Origin: Meloidogyne chitwoodi
Taxonomy: Eukaryota > Nematoda > Chromadorea > Rhabditida > Meloidogynidae
Direction: 5' to 3'
Assembly: GCA_015183035.1 (NCBI GenBank)
Contig: JACZZP010000011.1
Span: 1,240,001 to 1,304,000 of the forward strand
DNA length: 64,000 nt
Shown here one piece after another: positions 11,620-24,100 of the stretch (positions are counted from its first letter, which is position 1; the number at the start of each line of letters is the position of its first letter). Position numbers and translations under genes: made by a program. The notes under the pieces were generated by a model. That model was not told where the DNA came from. It worked only from the letters and a program-made list of their open reading frames with translations, and did not search any database.

Positions 11620-11740
11620 CTGCTCTCTAAATACCTTATCATAACTTTGCGGCCAACCGACCATGATTAAATGTTCAAATGACGAACATTTAATCATGGT
11701 CGGTTGGCCGCAAAGTTATGATAAGGTATTTAGAGAGCAG
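11620..11740. repeat. Perfect 57-bp inverted repeat with 7-base loop
   Basis: Positions 11620-11676 are the exact reverse complement of 11684-11740, separated by AAATGAC. The arms begin CTGCTCTCTAAATACC and end ATTAAATGTTC at the loop; they are more GC-rich than the surroundings. The palindrome lies 94 bases upstream of the RMND1 start codon. No clear target-site duplication flanks it. It could be a foldback/MITE-type element or a recent inverted duplication. Confidence 0.9.
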
Positions 11741-11833
11741 TTCTCTATTGTTTTCTTCATTTTTATTCTTTAATTTTTTTTTAATTTTTTCTAATTCCAG
11801 AATAATTAATATTTCATGCCTAATAATCTGAAA

Positions 11834-13726
11834 ATGCACCACTTTATATTTAAACAAATTGGTGGATTAAAATTTTTGTTTAAAAGAATGTATTTTTAAG
11901 TTTTTTTAATAAAATTTTAAATTATTAATTTAATAATAACTGATATTTCAGAACAAGTAAATCCGTCGGTAAACGTCATATTGAAGTAATTTTTATAATT
12001 AATTAAAATAATTAAATTTTTTTCAATTTTTAGTTTGAAAATAAAGATTTTCATAAATGTGTAAATTCTATTCCTTTGGCAGAACGATTTGATCTGAGTT
12101 TGTTTTTTTATTTATTAAATGTTTTTAACTTAAAAAAAAGATTCACTACAAACTAATGGAATTTTAAATAATCAATTCTACATAAATCGAATTACTCGTA
12201 ATAATTACTTTTTTAATTAAATTTTTTTAAATTTATTATTTTCAGCTGAAATCGATTCTATAGCCATTTGTTATCAACAAATTATTAATAAAAATAATCA
12301 AAAACAAGATATTGATGTCAATGATGAGTTTAAATCTCCAGACGTTTGTGAATTTTATATTTTTGCTGATGGAGTTGTTACTTTTTGGAATATTGAGTTT
12401 GTTAACATTTATTTTTAAAAAAGATATTTTTGTTTTTTTTTAATTTTAAAATATTTTTAAAAAGAAAATATTAAATTATTTCTTTTAAATTAACTAAATT
12501 TCATGTTTTGGTCGTAACAAACAAAAGAATGTTATTAATAATCTTCAAATGAATCAATTAAAACTTTTAAGTGAAGAATTATCTAGTTCAGAGGAAGAAA
12601 TTATGAATATTGAATTTACAACGTAATTATATTAATTTAATTTTCGGGTTTTCTGGAAAGAAAGAATTTTTGATTTTCGATAGAAGAGAATTTCCTCAAT
12701 TTTTTTAACAATTGAGGTTTATAAAATTATTAAAAATACTATTTTAAAATTTAAATTTTGATTATATTTTTTCAATATTTTTATTTATAGAAATAATTCA
12801 AACGCCAGTGATGACACAATTTATTTAAATGATGATATAGACATTAATTGTAATTTAACTAATGAAACTTTTGTTTCTTACCATCAATTAGAACGTTTTG
12901 CATTTTCTCATGCCATGGCAGCTTCGGTTTGTTTAACTTTTATTAAATTTAAAAAAAAAGGAAAAATTTTTGAAAATTTATTGTTTTTATCTTTATTCAC
13001 TTTTGACCTCATCTTTTCTTACAGAAAAATATTTTTGAATTATTAGAATTTTAAAGGTTCGAATGGGTATCTGGGAACGTGAACTAGACAAACTCAACGA
13101 TGAATTGGAACGATGTATTGACCAACTCAAGGAAGGCAAACTTATTTGGAAAGCTTCAAAAGCAAGACAAACTATTGGAAAAATTGCCAGCTTTCGGTTT
13201 TTTTACAATTAAAATCCTTTAAAATATTTTTATAAAATATTATTTGTTTTTAGTCATTCTGTAAATTCCACTGAATTGAGAAACAAGGACATTTATTGGT
13301 AAATAATTTTATTTTTTTTTAATTTTATAACAAGCGGATAGAGATACTTTAAGTGTGTATAGTTGGATTTATTTTTTAATTTAAAAAAATAATTTGAAAA
13401 AAATATTTTTTAGGGATTTAATGGATATTGAACGTGTTTATGAATCTCTTGCAAAACAGCTAAAACTTCAAAGTCGACAACGGGAACTAAACAAACGAAT
13501 TGATTATTGCGAATATTTTGCAAAAACAATACATGAAATGCTTGATCAAAAACATGTAAATTTAAAAATTAAAAAAGAATAATAAAAAAACAAAATATTT
13601 TAAAAAATTGTTTTTCAGTCACATCGATTGGAATGGATTATTATTTTATTAATTTTTGTTGAGATATTGATAAATTTACCAAAAATTGTTGGAATGTTTT
13701 CAAATGAGGAGATAACAAGGAATTAG
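11834..13726 (+). CDS. RMND1: RMND1-family mitochondrial inner-membrane protein (DUF155)
   Basis: A 343-aa protein in eleven exons: 11834-11889, 11952-11985, 12034-12097, 12141-12197, 12246-12400, 12528-12622, 12791-12926, 13057-13196, 13254-13298, 13414-13555 and 13619-13726 (total divisible by three). Family signatures are FYIFADGVVTFWNIE, LERFAFSHAMAASVRMGIWE, IGKIASFRHSVNSTELRNKD, YWDLMDIERVYESL and the C-terminal HRLEWIIILLIFVEILINL, which forms the single membrane anchor. RMND1 supports mitochondrial translation at the inner membrane. The N-terminus (MHHFIFKQIGGLKFLFKR) is basic and hydrophobic, as expected for mitochondrial import. The junction after FWNIE is ambiguous: canonical sites give a four-residue deletion relative to human RMND1, while a non-AG acceptor would restore the length (see findings). 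The gene faces the nuclear receptor gene tail to tail. Confidence 0.92.
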
Positions 13727-13994
13727 TGAAGATTTAAATAAAAAACAAATTTAAGAAATTATTTTATTTTTTTCATAATGTTTTTTAAATTAATTATAGT
13801 TAAATCTTAAAAATTAATTAATTTAAATATTAAAAATTTTATCAGAGGTAATATATATAATTGAAATGTTTAGTCTTAATATTGTTATTTTGTTAAAATA
13901 TTTTAAAATAAATTTCAGAATTTTAGATAATTAACTTTTTTGTATTTTTAGAATTTTTAAAAGAAACAGTTTAATATAATTTATTAAAGAAATA

Positions 13995-16553
13995 TTAAAA
14001 ATTTAAAGGATGAAAGTTATTCAAAAATTCGTCAATCTCAAATTCTTTGGTAACCTTCACTAATGAGAAATTGATAGTTATATCCATTGGTATTTTCTGA
14101 AATATTTAGGGTCTAGTATAGTTCATATATTGAGAGTATTATATATTTATAATTGTTATTTTAGTATTTTTAGGAAGAACATATGAACCAGTGTTTGCGT
14201 GACCGGCCTTTTCCCGGTCATAAAAATGACCTGACCAAAAATTTCGGTCAAGTCTGGTCAGGTCATTTTTGGTCATGACCGAAACCCGGTCACGAAAACA
14301 CTGATATGAACTATACCAGAACAAAAAATTAAATAAATTTTACTTTTTATTTCAACCAATATTATTTAAAGTAAATAAAATACTAATTAAAAATAATAAA
14401 TAACCTGACAAAAATGGAAAAGATTTACAATTGAACAAAATCTAGTATTTGATTTATTGCTATTTTTACATAAATCATAAAGTTCTTCAAAAATTTGTTT
14501 TCTTATTTTTGAGATAATAAGGATCTCTTCATTATTTAAATTATCAATACCTTAAAAATTAAAAATAATTAATAAAATTATATTTTATATTAATTACGAT
14601 CATTCCAAAAAAGTAAACCAATAAAACAAGTAAATTCTAATTCTGTTAAATTAAGTTCTGTCATTTCATTTCGTACAACAATTACACGTCTAAAGGCTGG
14701 CTCAAATATACTTGCAATCTTTTCTGGTTCAGTTTTGCATTGTTTTACATTAAAGAAACTAATAATTAATTAAAATGTAATATTTTCATTTAACTAACCG
14801 ATTAAGTTGACAAATATCAAAATAAGTCTTTCCAGGTGTAGAAACTAATCTAGTATCTTCAGAATTTGGAAAATATTTTGATGAAAGATATGTGCGATAT
14901 GACATTATGAAAGGAAAAAAAAAGTTTCTTAACATTGCCCATTTTGTATCAGGATCAAAATTAGAATATAATCGGAGAAAATGATCTTTTATCTTATAAA
15001 AATATTTTTTAATTTTTTAAAATAATTAACCATATCAGAAGCTAAAAAGGTCTCTGCTTTAATTCCTTCTGTTTGTTCTATATAATTTCCTTCTTCCAAT
15101 ATCTTAATTTAATTATATTTTTTATATATTTTTAATTAATTTTTAAAAAATTAAATAATGGAAAAAGAATAAATTTATAAAATTTCAAAAGTGCCAACCA
15201 TTTCTTCTTTGCTCCTATTTATCAAGTCTTTTTTATTTCTAAAATTCTTTAATTGTAATTTTTGAAAACCAATAAGCATTTCAGCAATTATAGAGACATT
15301 TTCTTTTTTATTATTATTTTCTATAGAAATATCACTTTTTTGATTAAAATTTATTGAGGAAGAAGAACAATCATTTAAAATAATATTAGAATTAGTAGAT
15401 GATGTAGGGTTATTATATAACCATAAATCTGATTTTTGAGTTAAAATCATAGAATTAATATTTGTGGTTAATTGCTAAAATAAATAAAAATATAATTTAA
15501 TTATTTTTTATTTTCTAACCTTTCGATTGATAATAAAAGAAAATAATCTACCTATTTATCTATTTTGATCTATATATTTTATTAAATTAAAATTATTCCT
15601 TTATATTAATTTAATTTAAAAAAATAATAATAATAATAAAATTAAATAATATTTCTTACATTTCCATTATTATTATTATTATTATTACATGGAGAAGAAA
15701 AAATAGAAGAAGTAGCTGAAACATTTCCACTATCTAATATTGTTGTTGTTGTATTAGTTGTTGTTAAATCAATTGAAGATTGTTGTTTTTTATTATTTAT
15801 TGGAGAAAATGCTGAAGGTAATGCTTTTAAAAAATTATCATTAAATAAATTATTTTCTTCAAAAGATTTTAAAATATTATTATTATTATTATTAATTTCA
15901 TTTAAATTTGTATAAAAACATTCATTATTTTCTAATTGTAAAATATTTAAAGATTTTTCTTTAAAATTGTTGTTGTTAATTATATTTAATTTATTTTCAT
16001 TTTTATATTTTTGTTGTTTTATTTCTTTATTTTTCTTAATTAATTTTCTTGGTCCTATTTGATCTCTATGTTTTTGAACAGCTAAATAAAATTAAAAAGA
16101 AAATATAAAATAAAAAAACCATTTGGATCCATTCCCAATGAAATACATTTTGCAAATCGACAAGCACGACATGAACAACGAACTTCTAAAATAAATAAAA
16201 AATAAAATTTAAATATATTTTTTAATAAAATTAATTTTTTTAGGTTATATTTAAAAGGTAATTTTAATCTTATTTTGATGAATTACTCATTTTAAAATTA
16301 ATTTTTAAAATAATAAAATATTTTAAAATTTACTTCTAAAATTAATTTGACAATTTCCATCATAACGACATAAATAAACTCTTTTTTCAATTGTTGAACG
16401 ACGAAAGAATGCAGCACATGCTCTACAAACCATAACACCAAAATGTAAACCTTGAGCTTGATCAAAACAAACAGCACAAGGAGAAAATTCTTCTTTACTA
16501 TTTAATTGTTTTTCTTTAATTTTATTATATAATTGATTATTATTAGTAGTCAT
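13995..16553 (-). CDS. Nuclear hormone receptor, nematode supplementary type
   Basis: A 552-aa transcription factor. Exons (descending) are 16334-16553, 16120-16185, 15660-16081, 15199-15474, 15031-15102, 14799-14992, 14598-14758, 14405-14550 and 13995-14096. The DNA-binding domain starts near residue 27 with CAVCFDQAQGLHFGVMVC and the P-box CRACAAFFRR typical of HNF4-derived nematode receptors. The second finger continues with CRYDGNCQINF and CSCRACRFAKCISLGM across the first intron. A long Asn/Gln-rich hinge follows (exon 3 and part of exon 4). The ligand-binding domain includes IKDHFLRLYSNFDPDTKWAM, NFFFPFIMSYRTYLSSKYFP, LTELEFTCFIGLLFWNDR and, after the last intron, KVTKEFEIDEFLNNFHPLNF. 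This expanded class is large and fast-evolving, so no orthologue is named. The last intron contains a MITE. Confidence 0.9.
14189..14303. mobile_element. 115-bp hAT-type MITE with 8-bp target duplication
   Basis: The terminal inverted repeats are CAGTGTTTGCGTGACCGG and the reverse complement of CAGTGTTTTCGTGACCGG (one mismatch in 18). The element is flanked on both sides by ATATGAAC (14181-14188 and 14304-14311), a perfect 8-bp target-site duplication. The CAGTG terminus and 8-bp duplication are hallmarks of hAT transposons. A second nested inverted repeat (AAAAATGACCTGACC and its complement) makes the RNA strongly foldable. It sits inside the last intron of the nuclear receptor gene and has no coding capacity. 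Confidence 0.93.
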
Positions 16554-18220
16554 TTAAAAAATAAATAAATAAATTTGTTTATTTTTATCTAAAAATATAT
16601 ATTAAATATAATAATAATTAAATTAAATTTTTAAATGTTTCAATAAAATAGAGGAAAAAAACTATTTTTTTAATTTATTTAACTGTTATTTTTCAATATA
16701 TTTTAAAGAATTAAATTTTTTATTAAAAATTGATTTTTTTCATTATTAAATTTTACAGAATTTAATATTTTGGTATTTATTTATTATATAAAAAATAATA
16801 ATTTTATTATAAGAATAAATTTAATTTTTTTATAATATTTACAAGCTAGGTATTTGTTTTTTTTTTAATTATTAAAAAAAATATTTTTGTGAAAGAGAGA
16901 AATAAAAGAATAATTATAATTGAATTTAGATTTAGTTAAAAAATAAAATTTAGAATTATATAATTTAAATAAAAAAAATAAAATTAAAATTTAATTTATA
17001 ATAATGTCACATGCTTTACATTTATTTGTTTTTTCCTCTATTTGTATAAAAATCATTTTAATTTAAAAAATTAATGAAATAAAATAGAGGAGTGAATACT
17101 TATCAATCAAATATATATTAAATACAAATAATATAACTACAATTTAAATATTATTAATTAAATAATAAAAGATTAAAATAATAATAATTTCTTTAAAATC
17201 CTTCAAATTATTTTAAACTTTAAATAAATCATAAATATTAATTTTAATATTTTTTTATTATTTAATAAAAATATTGAAAAAATAATTATTTTGGAAGGTA
17301 ATAATTTTAATTAAAGAGATAAAACAATAATAAAATTATTTGACTTTAAAACATTAAATTTTTTAAATAAATAAAATCGAGAATTGGCAAAAGAAACAAA
17401 TTAAATATAAAAAATTTTTTTTATCTATTCCACCTATGTATACATAATAAATATACATACATAACTATATAGAGAAAATCAATTAATGAAAATCAATTTT
17501 TATTAGAGAATTTTACTTTTTTTAATTTTGTTTTAAAAAAGTGTTTACTATATACATATTAAAATATTATTTTAATATATAATAAAATAAATAAAATATT
17601 TATTTTAGTTTTCTAATTATGGAGAGATTTTAACTTTTACTCTAAATATTTTATTTAAAAAAATCTTTATATTGTTTAAAGTTTTAGTAAATTTAAATTG
17701 TTCTATTTATTTATTTATGTAAATTATAAATGTTGCTATGGTTTTTATAAAATATATTTAATTATATAATATATTTAAAGTAATAAATAAATTACCTAAG
17801 TAAATTTATTTATTTATTAAAAAAGAGAAAATAAATAAAAAATTGTTCAAGTAATGTGGCCTTTTAAAATATAAATATGTATGTACATAATTGATAAAAT
17901 ATTAAAAATATTTTTAAATTAATTATTTATCAATATGGGGGTATAACCCGTAAAAATTAAAAAACAATTAATTATATTTTCGTCATATCAAAAATTAAAC
18001 AAATATATAAATAATAATCTTTAAAATTATTGAGCGTTTTCTTCTAAATTTATGTTTAAATTCTATCTAATTTATGTCAGCAAACTATTTTTGCTTTGCA
18101 ATTGAACGTTGAAACTGAAAATATAAAAAATAATTTATTTTTTTATTTTTTTTTGATTAAAAAATTTAAAATATAATAATTTAATAAAATTAAAAATATG
18201 TCAAAAAAGTTAAAAATTAA
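16554..18220. other. A/T-rich intergenic region
   Basis: Lies between the nuclear receptor start and the homeobox gene 3' end, both on the minus strand. Nothing beyond A/T-rich DNA was seen. It presumably holds the receptor promoter and the 3'UTR of the homeobox gene. Confidence 0.4.
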
Positions 18221-21104
18221 TTATTTATATAAATATACATTTAATTCTTCTTCTACAGTTTTAGGCATCATTCCATAGGGGAATAATAATTTATCATTTA
18301 CATCCTCTTTATTTAATGTTTTTGAAAATTGAAATAAATTGGCTGATTCTAAACTTGAATTTATTCCAGATGATGTGAAAAATGATTGAGCAATTGCTTG
18401 TTGTGTGAAAAATTGACTGAGATCAAAAGAAGGTTTTTGTTGTTGTTTTTGTTTAGAGGTAGATTCTGATTTATTTGTTTCTTTTGATATTGCTAATTTA
18501 TGTAAATAATATTAAAATATATTTTTTTAAATAAATGAGTTAATTATTAGGGAATACCTAACCAGAGGGTCAAAGTCAGTGCTTGGAATTTTCGATTTTG
18601 TTACTTTATAATGATTAAGAATATAGCACAACGACACTAACGGCCGACATTTGAGTAAAAAATTGGGCAAAAACGATCAAATATTGCTAGTATCTGATAA
18701 AATCAAAGGTCCGGACTCGGTTCCAGATGAGATTTCTAAAATTGAGATGGTTTTCTCTATTTTTTATTAAAATGGCCACAAGTGTCGCATCCCATGAGTA
18801 TTATTTTGGTATGACCTTCTAAACACTTCTAAGAGTAGTAATGGGAGGATTTAAAAATAAATAAAAATAATTTAAATACAAGTAGATTGTTGAGAATATA
18901 TTTGTTCTTTTTGTAATAAATTAATATCTTTTTTATTATTATTTTCACTGCTATCAGTTATGTTAAGTTGACATTTTTCTTCTTCATTTTCTTGTTTTTC
19001 CATTAAATTATTTTCTTCTAATAATTTATTTTCACAATTATTTTTCTCTAATAACTAACAAAAATATTATTATAGTAATAAATATATTAATTTAAAAATA
19101 TATTTTAAACTCACATTATTATTTTCTTCTTTATTTACATTTTCTTCCAATTTTTCTGTTTTAAATTTAAAAAATAAATATTAATATTTTTTAATTTTAA
19201 CAAATCAAAAATCTTATTAATAATATTACCTGAATTAATAATTAAATAATTGCAAGAAGGAGAAATTGGATAATTTGTATCATTTCTTTGTATTTGTTGT
19301 TGCATTATATTCTGAACTTCTCTTGTTTTTTTACTAAAAAAATTATTTAATTTAAATTCAAAAAAATTAACCGTAGTTTGGCACGTCTATTTTTGAACCA
19401 AACTTCTACACGTTCTTCACGCAATTCACATTGATTTGCCAAACGTTCACGAACACAAACATCTTAAATAAATTAATATTTTTAAAAATCAAAAATCCAA
19501 AATTTACCTGGATATTGTGTTATTGAAAATGCTCTTTCAAGCATTAAAAGTTGATCTTCTGTAAAAATTGTTCTATGTCTACGTTTACGTCTAGCACTAT
19601 TATTTAATAATCTTCCTTCATTTAAATCATCACCAATTGAACTTCCACCACTATTATCAAAATTTCGAATTATTGAAGAATTACTTTGTTTAGAAGGAGA
19701 AGAAAGGTCAAATGTCGAATTAGTAGAAATATCTAATTTTTAAATATTTTTTTTTTAATTTTTATTTTCATAATTAAATTCACTGATCGCTTGATTGGTT
19801 AATTATTTATCGCACCATATCTCTAACTATTTAAAGTATAAAACTTTTATATTTAATACTACTTAAATTTACTGCTCAATTTACTCAAGCAGAAAGGTCA
19901 ACTAATTGCACTAAATCCTTTTTTTTAATTTTTAACTTAAATATAATATATAAATTAAATCTATTAATTTTTTATTCTAAAGTTTATTCGCCTCTATGGA
20001 GAATAGGAATTCGCGCAATAAATAAATAAATAAATAAATATCTAATTTTCTCAAAACTATTAAAAAAATAAACTCAACAAATAAAATTAAATTAAAAATA
20101 AATATATTATTATTACTTAGGGTATTTATTAAATATCTTAATAATTCCAAATAATAATATATTTATATAATATATCTAATTAAATACTTAAATCATCATT
20201 TAATGATTTTCACTTTTTTATTTTTCATCAAAATACCGCTAATTTATATATTTATTATTATTATATTATCGTTATAACCAATCGCTTGGTTAAAACTTTT
20301 TTCGGTTCATTTTTAATCGTTCTTTTATACGCTCGAATTAATTGTTGATTGGTTTAGATTTAAAAATGAAAGATGATGTGAATTAAAAAAGAAAAAATTG
20401 GATAAAAATATATTTTAGTAATAAAATCAAATAAAATAAATATTTTTACTAATAAAAATATTTTTTAAAAAATTTAAAAATTAACAAACTATCAGAATAT
20501 TGGGTAGATGATTTAGATGGAATAATTGTTGTTGTTGGGTTTAAAACAGTTTTATTAATATTTTTGTTGTTATTTAATGTTTGTTGTTCTAATTTAGCTT
20601 TTTTTCTTAATTGTGTATTTTCTTCAATTTTATTTGATTTTAATTCAATATTTTGAATATCTCGTTCTGATGACTATAAAAATTAATATTTAATTATTTT
20701 TTTTTAAATTATTAAGCTTAGAATAATTAATATAGTTAATTAATTACTTTTATTTTTTTATTATTATTATTGCCAATTGTTGTTGTATGTCGTCTTCCTG
20801 ACATTAAATTATTTGGTGGACTATTTTTAGGAGATAATGGCAATGAATTTCCACCATCATTGAAAGGCTAAAAAATGAAAAAAATATTAATTTTTTAAAA
20901 AATTACAAAAGTTTGAGGAGGTGGCCAAAAAGGAATTAAAGCCATTGGTGGAGGAGGAGGCCATGGAGAAACTGGAAAACATTGAGAAAATTGAAAAGAA
21001 GCAGGATGTGGAATTAATGGCCAACAAATAGGTTGTGGAGTTGCAGCCATTCTCGAGAGAAGATTATCAATTAAAAAATTATTTTGATTATTTTTATTTG
21101 CCAT
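18221..21104 (-). CDS. gsc: Goosecoid-type paired-like homeobox transcription factor (K50)
   Basis: A 469-aa protein. Exons (descending) are 20907-21104, 20748-20867, 20490-20673, 19508-19732, 19372-19462, 19230-19333, 19115-19155, 18880-19054 and 18221-18492; the sum is divisible by three. The homeodomain, split after ITQYP and after AKL, reads [20 protein letters not shown] and continues to [43 protein letters not shown] and lysine at position 50 match Goosecoid (ceh-45 in C. elegans). The usual Trp after RRAK is Leu here. Near the N-terminus, FLIDNLLSR resembles the eh1-like Groucho-binding motif of Goosecoid (FSIDNIL). The rest is Asn/Gln/Glu-rich and poorly conserved. The product is a nuclear, probably repressing, regulator of cell fate. 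Goosecoid assignment is firm at the homeodomain level; one-to-one orthology is inferred. Confidence 0.87.
18545..18845. other. Less A/T-rich insertion inside the last homeobox intron
   Basis: The last intron of the homeobox gene (18493-18879) is mostly a roughly 300-base block of more balanced composition (for example CCAGAGGGTCAAAGTCAGTG and GGTCCGGACTCGGTTCCAG). It carries no open reading frame and no terminal inverted repeat that I could find. It may be an old transposon fragment. Confidence 0.35.
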
Positions 21105-24100
21105 TTGAAAAGTGAAATTAATATTTTTGATAAAAAAATCTATTAAAATAAAAAAATAAATAATAAAATAATTATCTAAATAAAAATGAGCTAATTTTTA
21201 AATTAAAAAAAATCCTTTAATATTTTTAATTTGTTTCAGTTGTTTAGAAAATACCCAAAATTGTGTTGACTGTAATAAAAAATTTATTTAAAAAAAGAAG
21301 AGAGAGAGGAAAATAAAATATTACTGTAGAAAAGAAGAATTTTATTTAATTCATGAAATAAAATTTTTTGGCCAACAAAAATGCACGGACAAATATTGAG
21401 GGATAAAAAAATAAAAAGAAGCTCGCTATTGAAGGAAGATTAAATATTTTAAAAGAAGTTTATTTATTTATTTTAAGTCCAATCCTCTCATAGGTATTTT
21501 AAAAAATAAATATAAAAGAAAATAAAAAGAATTTTAAAATATTTATATTAAATATTTATTAAATATAAATTTAGAATTTACCTAAAAATATTTTAAAAGT
21601 ATATCTATATACCTTAAATATGTTTTTATTTTATTTAAAAAGGATAAAAGTGTCTATAATTAAATAATATTAATTATGGGCCGGTCAAAGAGCAGGCAAT
21701 AATTAATTGATAGTAAAGAGAGAGAGAAGAGGTAAGTGTTTCTTTTTTATTTATTTAAAATATTGTCCTCATAATCATCAAAATATTTTCCTTTTAATGC
21801 ACACAGATGACAGAATTATATATTTATTTATTTATTTAAAAAAGAGAGAAAACAATGATTGTCTCGAAGCGGTATTTCTTTTTTTAAAAAATATCCCGCC
21901 TAAAATCTCTGTTATTTAAAAAATTGCCATCATCACTATCCGGCAAATAATTAAAAATTGTTGCTTTTAAAAAATAAAAGAAAATTATATTTAATAAAAA
22001 AAAATATATTTAAAAAGAATTTTTAATTTTGAGGCAATTTCTTGGGGAAAAAAAGGCTGTTAAAAAATATTATGAAATTGAGGCGCCAAATGATGAATTC
22101 TTCGAAGCGTGAGAAATATATCGGCTAAAGATAAAACTAATATTAATTGAGCCGATATTATTTATTTTTTAAATTTAGAGTTGAGCAGGTGTTGATGGCC
22201 TTATTATGTGAATGTAAACATTAAATAAATAAATAAATATATTCTGGAATATAGGTAATCGTGGGAGAAAGGAGGATCTTATTTTTATTATTACAGTATA
22301 TATTCTAATAATATTCTTTGGATTAAAAATAAGTAATTTAAACAAAGTAAGAGATTATAATTTAAAAATTAAAAATATTTTTATTATTTATAGGTATATT
22401 TAAATAATTTAAATATTTATTAATTTATAGTACAAAATTAAAATAATTATATATTAAAATTTAACTTTAAAATGTATTAATTTAAAAGTGAGTAAAATTA
22501 AAATATAAATTATTTAATATAATATAAAATAAAATTAAAAATCAATTAAATATTTAATAAAGAAATAAGTTAATCTGAGAGAAATAAAAAAATTGTCAAA
22601 AGAAGGGAAAAAATAAATGAGAATATTTAAGAGAAGAAAAAGAAGAAAAGGGCGGAGTTGAGTGACAGATTGTCAATTGGATTATTTAAAAAATGATTGG
22701 GCAAAATAATTATAAAATATTTAAACTTTTTTGAACTATTTCCTTAAGCATATTATTATTAAATAATGTAGACATTTATGGATATTTTTGCCTTTTTCTT
22801 TTTTTCTTTTTCTGCCTAAAGCAAAAACACTATTTAAGGAAATATAGGTATGTAAACAGACTAACTAATTTGTAATCTAAAGGTCTTATTTGTTTTTTAA
22901 TAAAATTTTTTTAAATATTAAATTAAAATAATTTATTACTATAATTTAAATTAAAATGTATAAATCTAAAATTAATTGCATATATTATTAAAATATTTTA
23001 TTGTTTTTTAAAATATAAATAAATTATTTACCTAATAATCCGTGGGATTTATTCTTATAAAATAATTTATTTTTATTAAATAATATAATAAAAATATTAA
23101 ATAATTATAAAATACATATAAATTGATAAAATTAAATAAATTTTAGTAAAAGAATATTATTTAAAACAAAATAATAATAATAATATATTTATTTAATCTA
23201 TATCTTCATTCTAATTATTTAATTTTGGAATAAAATTAAATAATTTAAATTCTTTTTTTGATTAACAATTTGACCATTTAATAAATTTAAAAAAAATTGT
23301 GGTCATAAATATTAATAATATTTATTTATTTATAATATAATACTCTTTACTAGTACAATATATTTATTTTTAAAAGTCACGCAATTGAAATCGCCTTTAT
23401 TTATTAAATGTTTATTTATTCTAATATAGCACTTAAATTTTATTTTTAATAAAATAATCTTTTTTATTTTTTTTTTAATTATTACATATTTATTTGTGAA
23501 TTTATTTTTGGGATTACCTTTTTATTTAATGCCTTCTCTCCTTTATGCATTTTATTTTTAATTTTTATTTTCTTTGGGAAAGTTAAGAAAATACTTAAAA
23601 GGGTAAAAAGAATTAAAATAAAAATTAATTAATTTAGTATTTACATAATAATAATAAATACTTAAAATGGCAAAACTGGCACTAAAACAACAAAAACATA
23701 TTTACATACTTTAAGAAATGGCAAAAATTATTATTTCCTTTTTATCTAATTAAGAGATTGAGAAAAAAAGTTTATTATATTTAAAAATTATAAATTTAAT
23801 GGTAAATAAAAAAATTAAATTTTTATTAAGAAAATATTCTGTCTTTATAAATATAATAAAATTATAATTTTAAAATTAAAGAAAAATATTAATATAATTT
23901 CAATAATATCTAAAATTGGGTGTAATAGTGATATAATTAATAATTAATAATAAATAATATTTAATTATTTTTTACTAATAATTCCCATTAATATATAAAT
24001 TATTTGTTTAATATATTTAATTGTTTTGAAAATAAATATTTTATAATAAATTATTAAAAATATTTTAATTTTTAAAAACATTAAAAAATAAATAAATGTA

